From positions 31,725,521 through 31,789,520 of the forward strand of contig OZ038435.1 in NCBI GenBank assembly GCA_964036275.1: 64,000 bases of DNA, read 5' to 3'. Under the pieces are notes generated by a model. That model worked only from the letters and a program-made list of their open reading frames with translations. It was not told where the DNA came from and searched no databases. Positions 10,353-21,354 of this stretch are shown piece after piece. A program made the translations under genes and the position numbers. The DNA is from Litoditis marina. Its lineage: Eukaryota > Nematoda > Chromadorea > Rhabditida > Rhabditidae. Numbering within the stretch: the first letter of the stretch is position 1; every line of letters begins with the position of its first letter.

Positions 10353-13226
10353 CTGTGTCTTGCGCAGAGCCGGTTGCCGAAACTCTCTTCAGTCCCTGAA
10401 AACGGCGAGGTTCACGTTTGATATATAATAAGATTCTAATAAATCAGCTGATGATCGTGAAATCTTTGAAAGATGATGAAACAGTGGGCTACTGGCTAGA
10501 CTGGATCAATCTTAGAAGCACCAACACAATACACGCCCAGCTTGGTATTTACTATAGGTCGCTCTAGAGACATTTCGGTGTGTTTGTAGTTTGAACCAGA
10601 TTTTGACGAAAAACTCAAGAGAGTATGTAATTTTTTATATTAAGATAGCGAGGCTTCTAAACCAATAGATGTTGCCTTCACTTCTCACCGCTAAACGGTC
10701 TTTCACGCAAACGCAAAAAAATAATATTGACACCCACCTGCAGACCCTTCTTGGAAGCCTTGTTGTTGAATTTCAACCAGCTGCTTTTCTCTGATTCCTG
10801 AAAAGGTGGAAGCGTATATTAAACGTACACGAGCAGAAGATCTCTATTTCGATGTGTGACCTGGACATGCTATCAAAACAAACCATGATGATAAAACATG
10901 GAAGGAAGATGTCATTCTGATTTGAAAAGTGGGAGTGTATGATTCATGATACACAATGACGAACCTTTGCCTGTTCCAGTTCCTTCTTCTTCATTTCTTT
11001 TTTCTGTGTTTTCAATCTGCGACGCTCTCGTTCATCCTTAAATTTTTTTGCGGTTTTCCCGACAAAACATAGAAAACACACCCCTAAAACCTTTTAACTA
11101 TACATTTTACTGGAGCCAAAAGGTGTAGCTCTAGTTCTAAACGTATAGAACAGCAAAAAAACAGAGCCAAGTAATCATTCACAAAGCTGCCAAACCACAC
11201 GTCCTGAAGGGCACAAACTACGTATGGAGTATGGAACCAAGGAGAGAAATCAAAAAAAGCACGTGAAATAGAAAACACGTTCTGCCCTCGAAACCTTTTA
11301 ATTACACATTCTACTTATATTTAATTATACACACTATATAACTATAAACACTCGCAGCCCGACCTGCCACTCCTTTTTGTTGACTCCGCCACTGCGCGGC
11401 TTCTGTTCCTTATCGAATACGTACTTCTTTCCCCCAGCCACCGGGGCGTCGGTCAGATCCGATGGGTCGACTATCGTCTTCTGACCACTGTCTGGAAACA
11501 AATACAATTTGATTTGGATTACTGTAACCTTCAGCCTTATAACTTGATTTCACTACAGTAGGCATGTTCAACGACTCGGAATTGAACTTGAAAAGGTTTC
11601 TTTTGAAAAGCGAACTGCAAACGCGATTCGATAACCCTAAAAACCGGTGTGACACCCCTGACGGAAATAATTTCCATTCCTTCGTGATTGAGAGATTGAG
11701 ACGATCATGAAAGTGTCGAAAACGAGTATTCTGAAGTGGAAATTTGCCAATAGTTGTCATGGTTTATCGAAACAAAGCAAAGAAGTCAAACCCACTGATG
11801 AATGTGATAGCGTATCCGGCCGACGTGATACTGTCCACCAATGCGACCGCCTTGTTACCAGTCGGCAGGGGAGCCATCACACGATCGCCCACCTGAATAC
11901 ATTGAATATAGGGGTCGCTCTTTCCGAAATTATATATGTTGTATGTTGCCCTATCTCGATATGTATTTGTAGTTTGATCACGTTGTTAATCGGGAGGATT
12001 CACTAATTAGTGTTTTGAAATGACAATAGAACGATGATTTGAAACTCCTGTAGGAAAATCTGAGAACCATCTACGAAACGAACATCATATTTCTGATTAT
12101 ATCATAGAACTACTAGTAACGTTGAGTTTTCGTGTTGTGATGTTTCAAAATTTTACATTTATCACTAACAAGCAAAAAAAATACTTTTCCCGGAGTATAT
12201 AAAAAAATCATCCATCTCAGACATAGGTATGAACAATACAAGTAAACTAATGTACCGCTTATATTGGGGTACCAGCTATACGATGAATGACATAAATGTA
12301 ATTCAATAATAAAAATGTTACCTTAAAAACTGTAGCCACAACAGGTGCAGGTGCGGTGTGCGATGACTGGGCAGTTGCGCTCACCAACTCCTCCTGCAAA
12401 TGGATATATAGAAACAAAATATGGAATTCGCCTGAGTGAAGTCGTGTTACCTACGGCCAATTCAGACAATTTACTTCTCCAAAATTTGAAATATGTTTTA
12501 TTCCAGATTCACATGCATTCATACATTTGAATTAAAAAGTACAAGATATTTTTGTCAACATGCATCCAAATTGTTTTGGTTACTGTAGAAAACCACATGA
12601 AAATGACGAGCATAAAGTCTGTTCAGTGTATGCCTGTCTCTGATCAAGCATAATATAACTAACACCACACAGTTCAAACTACAGTGAAAACTGCGTCTTT
12701 TCATTCCACAAACTCAGTTGGATAAAATCTTGTGCGTAGATATTTGGGATGCGATTTCTAATGTGATCGCAACTACTCACCTGCAGGGTGATAATCTCAT
12801 CGAGATCAGTCTTCAGTTTCAGAAGCTCTTCATTTGCGGGGTCCCCGAGAAGAGCAGCTTCTACCTAAAAGACTGACATAGTTTTTTTTAAACCAAAAAA
12901 AGAATCATATTTGAGAACTAATCCAGAAACTAGTTTTACTAAAACCGTTATATTAACTCAAAGGGTACCTATAAATGACACATAATTGAAGATTTAAAGA
13001 GTCAACGCCCTGCTACCTAAGTTTTCAGATAGAATTGGAGAATAATATCGAGATACATTGAAGGCAATCGAGTAGACGGTTCGTGGTACATGGATATCTC
13101 ATATACACTTATCCCATACCAAATATATATTCGATCATATGAAAATAGTTAAAACATGAGTGTTAATAAGCCAAAAGATACCTGCTGGAGCTGCAGCTTG
13201 TAACTAGCTAGTTCCGCATCAGCCAT
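10353..13226 (-). CDS. SMNDC1: Survival motor neuron domain-containing protein 1 / splicing factor SPF30
   Basis: Eight exons: 13226-13182, 12864-12781, 12393-12322, 11892-11796, 11491-11364, 11036-10965, 10797-10738 and 10395-10353, all in phase, giving 200 residues so far. The human protein has 238. SPF30 is a Tudor-domain component of the spliceosome that helps assemble the tri-snRNP in the nucleus. Matching landmarks are the N-terminal LASYKLQLQQVEAAL and LLKLKTDLDEII helices (residues 6-41). The Tudor segment follows (about 68-105), with VGDRVMAP and GYAITFI. A Lys/Arg/Glu-rich helix comes next, then SSWLKFNNKASKKG and GLKRVS. Exon 6 seems to use an AAG acceptor (TTTAAG/GAT). The final exon after 10353 was not identified with confidence. 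The gene begins 340 bp after the RPB3 stop on the same strand. Confidence 0.88.
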
Positions 13227-13237
13227 TGTGTAAAGAG

Positions 13238-13245
13238 CTGAAATA
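13238..13245 (-). promoter_or_regulatory. Probable trans-splice acceptor of SPF30
   Basis: On the minus strand ATATTTCAG ends 11 bases before the SPF30 ATG. No upstream exon or donor is needed. In a spliced-leader organism this would receive the leader. The site lies in the 340-bp spacer after RPB3. Confidence 0.5.
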
Positions 13246-13565
13246 TCTAACGAAATACATGTAATAAGGCTTTCGAGGAATAATTGTAACCGTTGTAAGA
13301 TCAAATTGGGACAGATACAAGGTGTTGAAACACCTGACAAGTATGATCATAATCCTTCTTTCGTAACTTTTATTCATATAAAAACAACTTCACAACTGAA
13401 ACACAGCTCCATGAACAAAAGTACAAAACATCTACCAACAATTGAGACTGACACCGTGTTTTTCAAATTTCGAGACCATTTTTGAACGAACACAGAGAAA
13501 ACACTTAATGAAGAATAAAACGCGAAGGAGATTGCAACAAAACAAAAATAAATAACACTGTGGGC

Positions 13566-16500
13566 TCACGCGATCGCAAGTCCGTGGTTTTGGAGTTCCC
13601 TGCTCAACTGTTCTTGCAGATCCTGCAAAGAGGTGAAAGTGTGCAACCAAAAGATATAAACATGCAACATGTGATCCGTCACTTTTTTATACTATATGAG
13701 AAGCGCTCGTGATGGGAGAAGGGGAGCATCGAAGTGAGAACATAAAAGGGTCGGCATTAGTCTTAGTATAAGCCCATCGAATGAATAAAAACATTTCACT
13801 TTTCCTTCGGTGGTAACCTGGGAACCAATATGTGTGTGACGATTGAATAACAAAACGAAGACATTAAAAAGGCCGAGCTTAAACAAATGAGCAATCAACA
13901 ACCACTAAAGACACTTGAAAGTCGAACAATCTATTTAGAAAACAACTGAAATATCAGCCTACCTGTAACTTTTTCTTGAGGATAGCCACGCCGGAGTATA
14001 CGATTTTCTCCGCCTTCAACGAACCGGTTCCATCAACTAAAATGTAAATGATTTGGTTAGCACAGGTGGATCGAGCACACATTAAACTACTTCTAGAAAC
14101 AATTAGAATTTGAAACACGTAACCTTTATCACCGACGATCGCCGCCGTGACCCAACCAGACAACAATAAATATTTAATTTTTTTTCACGATCTGTTCATT
14201 TGGATTTTTTTGACTTTTTAACTTTTCTTGTGTTGTCTGAAAGCCAGGAAAGTTGACCACAAACTTTATATACGAACTGTGCAATGCTGAGACAGTTATT
14301 TGAAGTGGTCTCTACGTTCCAGAAGTATTGATTGCAATTGTTAACTTCATACTTACTGGTGAACCAGAACTTGTCGGGTTTTCCGTTGGGATCGTAGGGC
14401 GCCTCGCTCTCCTCGTCCCCCTGCAGCTGGGAGAATTCGCTTCTCGGCCACTCCTTCGCATTCGGGTAGACGGTATGACGGAGGGCGTTGTCCGGGTCGT
14501 ACACAAAGCCCACGCCCGTCGTTGGATTCCACTTGGCGTGCTCCTTTCCGAAACCCTGAAAACAGCAGAAAACAATGATTTTTTTTCAAACACTGATCCA
14601 GAAAAGTGTCGACCATCAGCAAACGTAGTGCGACTTTGTTGGATTGAAAACTGAATCACCCGTTTTTCTTCAAGATTTGAATTTACCTAGTTTCAAAAAA
14701 AGTTTGCTGGTGAAATCCACACTTTCCACCCAGTTTTGTAGTATTTTCACCCAGATAAAACACCTGACTTTCAATAATATTTTGTGGACAATAAAGTCAC
14801 CTGATGTATGACCATCACTACCTTACATCCATCGGAAATTTGGGCACCCGGAAAATTCTAGGATGTTTCAGGGAAATGCCTTTCAGGGAAATTTCGGGGT
14901 GGTTACCCTGAAACGTCCTCAAGTTTTCACTGAAGTGTCCGGGTAAAAACTGGGTGGGGACCCTGAAATTTCCCGGAAATCGCAAATGGATCAAAATATA
15001 GTGAAAGTGGTCAAAATCAATAATGTGCTTATTACTCATCATTTGAGGCTTAAGTAAAATGTTGATTCACATTTTATGGCGTTATAAAGCTGCTGAGCCT
15101 GAACCAGCCTTTCGCCGCGGCAATCGCGTAACCCGTACTAGATACGGCGCGCCCAGGGCCCAGGGATGCCCTGATTTGATATTTTGGAAATTATCAGCTC
15201 AACATCGAAGTCTAAAGATGCGATAAGAATACGAAGTTCATTTCATAAAAATTTTTCTTTAATGAAATATGCACTTTTATTACCTTCACATTTTATTAAT
15301 ATTTTGAAAATTATTTTTTAGAAAAATATTTTTTTGATAATATTTTCAGAAAATACTTATACGAAGAAAAAATTCCCATCAATTTTTTCAATCATGTGTG
15401 AAAAATTTCTGAGTAAGGTGACTCTCGGGAAATTCTCGGGATTTTTCCCTGTTTTCACCTTCTTTTCGCTCTGATCATTTCGCGAAATGATCCCGGAACG
15501 ATTGAGGTAAAATCAGGGTAAAAATCGGGGAAATTCAGGGAAACCGGCGCTCCTGTGTCACATTGATAATAAACCATTTTTCAACTTTCGGCTGCGGTCA
15601 CCCTTCACAGCATCACATGTTCGTTGCTCTAACTTCCTCCATAGTCATTACTTCAAATGTCCACACTTCTTACCTTTTTGGCAAAGCATCTGAGGTTGAT
15701 CTCCTGTCCCTTTCGCAGCTTCACAATAAGAATATCGTCCTGTTGACCTCCATCGTCACCCATTCCACCCACTCTGTTCTTCATATGAACACCGCACGCC
15801 GGATAGACGGGAATCAACTGAAAATTGACTATGGTCAGCAAAAACAAAAAACTGCACAAAACAGAGTCAGAGATCTCGTGCACTGCGGTGAAAACGCTTG
15901 GCCATTTTTAATGCAGAATAACGACATATTCTGTTCATAGCAGTCAAGCCTCAGTCGTATGTGCATGCTATTTTCTTTACACAAACAGTCTCAAAGGTAA
16001 GGTGAGGCACAGATAAAAATTTCCGGTCATACCTCGCCAGTTCGATCGGTTCCGATACATTCAAGATCTGCAGTTGTGACGGCACGTGTGGCCTCGTCAC
16101 GGCAGCGAACGCTCAGTTGGAAATGAACGGAGCACTGATTACAGAATTCGGTGCAACTGCACTCCTGTAAATATCAACGTGATCACGTGAAAGGGTGAAA
16201 GACATATGGCAAATGTCTTAAAACCATTCTCGATACTCTTGAAACTATTAAAAACAACATATATTGAAAAGGTATACGCGTGCACTACATTGATACTAAA
16301 ATTAACCAAGTTTAACGTTCCATATAGCACACATCATAGGTAAAATAGTTTAAAGCCAGTGCCCGTAAAATGAACGTGTGAACCCTCAAAAAGAGCATGA
16401 GACGCCTGCAGAAGTCTCTTTCTTATTGCTTTTTGAACTGTTTAACTTCTGAAAATGAGCATGAGTTCTAAAAAATAGGCAAAATGAGCATGGGTCAGCG

Positions 16501-17433
16501 CCATTTTGACGAAGTATTTTACGTATGGCACACATAAACGCTATTCTATACTATAATACTAAAACAAGACTAAAACGTGTCGGGAAAATTGTACAATTGC
16601 CCCCCCCCCTCACCTTAAGTCCCCCCCCCCCCCCCCCGTAGTACTATCACCCCCCTCCCAATACGGTTTCCTATAGAGAGGGGGGGGGGGGGTGATTGTA
16701 AATGGGGGGTAATTGTACAATGTCGACGTTTAACAATCACCCCCCACAATACAAAATGGGGGGTAATAGTACAACCCCGGACCTGTTTAACAATCGCCCC
16801 CCACTCAATCCAAACCTGCAGTAAAGAAGGACGTTGTGGGGGGGGGGGGGGACGATTGTACAATAAACCCCGAACGTACCCTAGTGTACTGCATCTGATC
16901 CACGGCATAGTCCGAAACCAAGGGAATGAGGCCCATTCGATGTGCAACGAACTCGTCGTGCAAAACACTCGTGTTCACCTCAATCTGCACCCAATCGATA
17001 GCGATTGTTGGAACCTGAACAGAAAACATTGAACGAACACGAACTTCAACTTCATCTTGAAAAATGCTTTCACACATCAGTAAGACAATAAGGTACCATT
17101 CATCAATTCATTTTTTATAACTATTCACAGGCCTTGAATTCAATTATTTCCTTTCAAATAGAACAGAATTTGCCCAAGTGTCACAGAAAAGAAGTTTGTC
17201 TTTTTCGATCTACGCAGGCAAGTATGCCAGAATATTAGCAATGTTAAGTTGTTGCCGTTGAAAAACATTCATAACGTATCTGGGAAACAGCATAACAAAA
17301 TTTAAACTACCTCAGCGATGAAAACTCTTCTCAGGGCGTTGGCGACACTGAGATCCGTCTCTTCGAGTGTGAATCTTACTCTATCATCACTAAGCGTCAT
17401 GACATGCACAACGGGTTGATTGGCGTACGGCAT
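13566..17433 (-). CDS. rpb-3: DNA-directed RNA polymerase II subunit RPB3
   Basis: Complete gene of seven exons: 17433-17311, 17014-16880, 16164-16033, 15817-15674, 14555-14357, 14036-13963 and 13622-13566. Junctions are in phase and encode 287 residues (human 275). RPB3 pairs with RPB11 to nucleate assembly of polymerase II, like the two alpha subunits in bacteria. Landmarks are the start [18 protein letters not shown] (31-41), IAIDWVQIE and [15 protein letters not shown]. The zinc site [10 protein letters not shown] has the CXCX3CX2C pattern (Cys 88, 90, 94 and 97). Also present are [15 protein letters not shown] (about 155-169), [29 protein letters not shown] and [14 protein letters not shown], with a C-terminal helix [13 protein letters not shown]. 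Residues 131-155 are Gly-rich and unlike relatives. A GCAG acceptor 7 bases before the ATG suggests trans-splicing. Introns carry a poly-G/C element and a CAGGGAAA-rich repeat. Confidence 0.97.
14830..15545. repeat. Degenerate CAGGGAAA-type repeats in RPB3 intron 4
   Basis: Motifs such as CAGGGAAATTTCGGGG and CCCTGAAATTTCCCGG recur in both orientations at 14870-14970 and again at 15420-15545. Between them is an AT-rich stretch and, near 15130-15150, CCCGTACTAGATACGGCGC, which is also found in the inverted ends of the 37.4-40.7 kb element. This is probably the remains of one or two inserted elements. Confidence 0.5.
16587..16866. mobile_element. Poly-C/poly-G element with inverted ends in RPB3 intron 2
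   Basis: The left end ATTGTACAATTGCCCCCC faces the right end GGGGGGACGATTGTACAAT. The interior repeats the theme: GGGTAATTGTACAAT, AACAATCACCCCCC, GGGGTAATAGTACAA and AACAATCGCCCCCC. C-runs of up to 17 and G-runs of up to 13 occur on the same strand, giving G-quadruplex potential on both strands. It ends only 13 bp from the exon 2 donor of RPB3. Confidence 0.7.
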
Positions 17434-17440
17434 GTTGACC

Positions 17441-17448
17441 CTGCAATG
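17441..17448 (-). promoter_or_regulatory. Probable trans-splice acceptor of RPB3
   Basis: On the minus strand TCATTGCAG ends 7 bases before the RPB3 ATG. No plausible non-coding first exon was seen directly upstream. This fits a spliced-leader acceptor, although a 5'UTR intron is possible. Confidence 0.5.
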
Positions 17449-17934
17449 ATACTTGAGTAATGAAAAATACATAAACACAAACAAAATATATAGAACTGAC
17501 AACTGTACGAGAAAATAATAAAAAAAAGATAATAGACAAGCAGGGCGACCGTTCGCTCTTGAACTCGCTTTTGCACAATGCAAGCGCCAATTATATCAAG
17601 CTTTCATATGATAATGTCTAGATACAACATGAAACATATTGGAGAAAGTGATACATAAATCACAAAAAGAAATATTTCGAATTTTGAAAGTTCAGACTTT
17701 TCGTTGGGACTATTTTTGGCGCGACGTGAGCGTAACAAATACAGTATACACCACGCACTAAACTCACGTATTTTCTATCTCGCGATTTTTTTTGTTGAAT
17801 TTTTTAGAAGGTGGTCATTCTTTCTTACTGTGTCTCCAGCGTTGTTTTGCATGTGGTTGTATGTCTGAACTATATGTGGTCGTTCTCTCATTCACAGGCG
17901 CTAGATAAAGCTCAAATTTCATATTGATCTGATT

Positions 17935-18052
17935 AACAGAACGCTTTGTTCGGGGAATTCTTCGAGAAATGAAGTAACCCTATCTCTCTCTCTCTCTCTC
18001 TCTCTCTAACAGAACGCTTTGTTCAGGGAATTCTTCGAGAAATGAAGTAACC

Positions 18053-18117
<65 letters not shown>
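17935..18117. repeat. Duplicated 73-bp unit with CT microsatellite
   Basis: The sequence from AACAGAACGCTTTGTTC to AAGTAACCCTAT occurs twice (17936 and 18008). Each copy is followed by a CT run of about 13 and 32 units. Replication slippage through the CT tract would explain the duplication. Confidence 0.9.
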
Positions 18118-18123
<6 letters not shown>

Positions 18124-21023
18124 TCTCTTATTCTCTCGCTCACTCACATTCCAAGATCTACCATTCACCTTTCTTACCCGACAGTACATTTACATTGGAA
18201 CCACCTTTGGCTCAGGCTATATTGTTGTTTGTCAAGTTCACTTTTGGTTTTGTTTAAATGATTAGAAATGTCGCTTCTTTCAAAGCAAACCCCGGGATGT
18301 CAATTCCAAAACCTTACAGAGGATCTAGTTAACGTTTCACTTCAGTAACAGTCCTGAGCAAAGGTATTTGCACTCGTTAGTTTGCGGGTGTGCGATTCCC
18401 TATGGTGTGTTGTTTTGGCAAAAGTAATTGATCGGCTAGTTAGATACCCATAGCAGATCTTCTACAAGATAATACCTAGTTTTTCGGGTCGTAAACTGCG
18501 CACTCAACATGTGATAGTCTTGTGCTTTTTGTGTTTTACAAGAGGACGAGAGAACCCGTTTCGGCTGGCTTTATTACGCTTGTTAAACGTTCGAAGCTTT
18601 TTGCGCTTTGTCGAATCGGGAGTAGACATGATCGCGAATAGAAAGCGGAAGTGTAAAATCGATTAGTAGACTTCGGCTAACATCATTGAACATTAAAGTG
18701 GTGGTCATTTCTGTTGTTTCTAACTTTGTTTTTGTTCTCTCTATCTCTCTTTTATTATAGACTGATTCAGCCTAAAGTATTTCGTTTTTCATCTCAACAT
18801 CATCAATTATCAACCTTTTAACTTTTCTCGTACTCGTACATTCATGCTTTATTGACGCAAATCTTACAATTATGTGTAGTTCTCTCTTTAATTTGATTTC
18901 CTAGCTGATGCCTCTAAATGTCGTTTCGGTAAAAGTGAGTTTCTGTGATCTGTGGTTGAACTGTCCTTTGGAGGTCGTTTTGTCGTGCATTAATTGCTAT
19001 CCGCGTACTTCTAACAACACTTGGCAATTGGATGAGAAAGGAAAAGAGAGGGGGGGGGGGGGGGACGCGAGTTCTCACCCTGCACCCTCCACCTCCCTCC
19101 ACTCTCTCGCTCCTTCGATGGCACCCACCGTCTTCTCTAAATCGATCAAATAACGCCTCCTTATATCCGCAATAATCAATTATGGATCATTTGCTCACGT
19201 GGCTGTTCGTCAAAAATGAGCTTTTTTTGACTCGAATTGTGATAATTTTGGATAATAAGAAGAACAACTTTTTTGCAGATGCAGATTTCGTAGAAAACGG
19301 ACCTGTTTTTTTCGTCTGACTGTTCAGCCAAGGTTGCCAAAGTAGATTTAAGGCTCAATGAAAATGATATAAAAGTTCCATTTTGAACTGCTTCCATGAA
19401 AAATGTCGTTTTATTGTTCGTGAATGTTTTCTTCTGATCAATTGCACTTCCGAATTCCGTTGAAATGTATACATTATTCCCATTCTCATCGTATATTTTA
19501 TTTATTCGGGCAGTTTATTGAAGTTTTCGGCACAATTTTATTGTTTTCATTCTATGAGAACGTGGCATTGCGGAGAGAAAAACGCTTTCGAAGTCGAAGT
19601 TTTGTTCATTTCATTCTAAAAGATGAGATTCATACAATAAAAGCTGTCGAATCGATGATTATTTCTAAGAGAAGGCCATATTTCAGCTGGCTGTCACTGT
19701 TATTTTGATTTCTCTCCGTTTCTCTCAAAGTTCATGATGGATATCCCGACCCCTTATCGATTTTCCTGTTTTCCGCCGTTGGATTTGTTCTGCAAGCTTA
19801 TTTCATATTCACACATTCTACTACTTAGCTTTGAATCTGTTAATATATAACGAATAACTCCAACAACCCGATACAACTGAAATCGTCCTCTTTACCACTG
19901 TTACCAGCCAGTAGCTGGCTATAAGTATGCCCTATCACCAACCAGCTTCACTTCAGTCGGTTGCTGTTCTATGCATACACCTACACCAGTAAGGTCTGAC
20001 TTAGCGACAAGAAGTAAGCCGTTTTCAGATGTGAACACATGAAAATCTGGAATTTTTCATCAAAGGTAGACCGATTTTCATGTTTTAAGCTAAAAAGTAG
20101 TCTGTTTTTTGATTTTTCTGACTATTCGGACAACCTTGCTGGTGTATGGTTCTATGCATTGGTATTATTTATTGACATTGAAATGCTTTTTACATTTAAA
20201 TGTTAAACATGTGGAAATTCTACACAAACTTCCGTTTATATGTAGTTTATGAATTAAGATGTAGCATATAGCCCTGTAGTTGTTCAGTCCTCAATTGTAA
20301 TTTCGTAATTGTTCTCCTTCGAACATTTTAATTTCTCTGACCTGTGTTCTCGCTGTCAATCTGGTTTCGTCTTCGAATTTTTCATCTCGTTAAATTGAAC
20401 CGCGCAGTAATATAATTATGATTCAGGGCCTTGACACAAATATGATCAGGATGTTAGTTTAACACACATTCGAGTAGTTGGTTTTCGTGTGACAATGACT
20501 TGTGACCATGACGTTTTCGTTTATATTGATGTTACATGCACCTGATGCGAGTGTTTCGGTTTTTCGTAATAGTTTTATCACGTGAACATTTGACTCGTGG
20601 ACTTTGAAGTGATTGATTGTTTTCTAAATGGAGCACATCGTTAGTTTTCGGTTGAAGACCTGATAGATAGTTTATTCGTTTTTTGTTCGACATTCTATAG
20701 TTAGCAACATCAACATTGTTAGGTGGCATTGACATCACTTAAATTTGCCCTTAAAATATGTAGTGTGTAAACTAGATTTCAACCAGATTAGATTTCAACC
20801 AGATTAGATCTTAGTTTGAATTGAGTATGACGTAAAGAAAAGTGCCAGCTGCACGGGGAAAAAGCGAAAAAGTAGTTTTTCTTGGACACTAACTGTACCC
20901 AATAACCAAATGCCGTTTTGCGTTGGATTCAATTCAAATATAGGTCAACGCGGTCAACAAATAATTTAACTGCTTTGGAGAACATTTGGATTCACAGATC
21001 ACAGTACCTTTACGACCCTCTCC

Positions 21024-21215
21024 TCAGCAAAGTGGATCGCGATAGTAGGCTAATATGGCGGCTTTTCTTGTAGCCGGCTCCTTGCCCGCCGACACATTTT
21101 GCGCATTCCGCTGCCAAAGTGGTTTGTGCGCCCTGTTAGCATAGGAAACTGACGTTCCGCCGAGGTCGTTCCAATTGTATGTTCTATCTGCCACTCTAAC
21201 GCTCTTCTTGTACAC
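21024..21215 (-). CDS. Possible small exon or short protein, unknown
   Basis: A 63-residue frame that is GC-richer than its surroundings and protein-like in composition. It includes TYNWNDLGGTSVSYANRAHK and ends RDPLC before TGA. No signal peptide or domain is recognised, and no good acceptor lies upstream, because a hairpin MITE begins within 30 bp of the start. It may be a fossil exon or chance. Confidence 0.25.
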   Translation of the reverse strand: MYKKSVRVADRTYNWNDLGGTSVSYANRAHKPLWQRNAQNVSAGKEPATRKAAILAYYRDPLC

Positions 21216-21241
21216 TAACGTCTTATTATGGACGTTTATGT

Positions 21242-21354
21242 AGGACGATTATGTGGACCAATCCCAACGTATCGGTCCTTTAACTGCAATTGATAAATGT
21301 ATGGCAGTTATAGGACCGAAGCGTTGGGATTGGTCTAAATAATTGTCCTTCTTC
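21242..21354. mobile_element. Hairpin MITE family A, copy 2
   Basis: The left arm GGACGATTATGTGGACCAAT faces ATTGGTCTAAATAATTGTCC on the right. Internal inverted copies of TTAACTGCAATTG and GGCAGTTATAGGACC are present. It is slightly more diverged than other copies. Confidence 0.8.
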
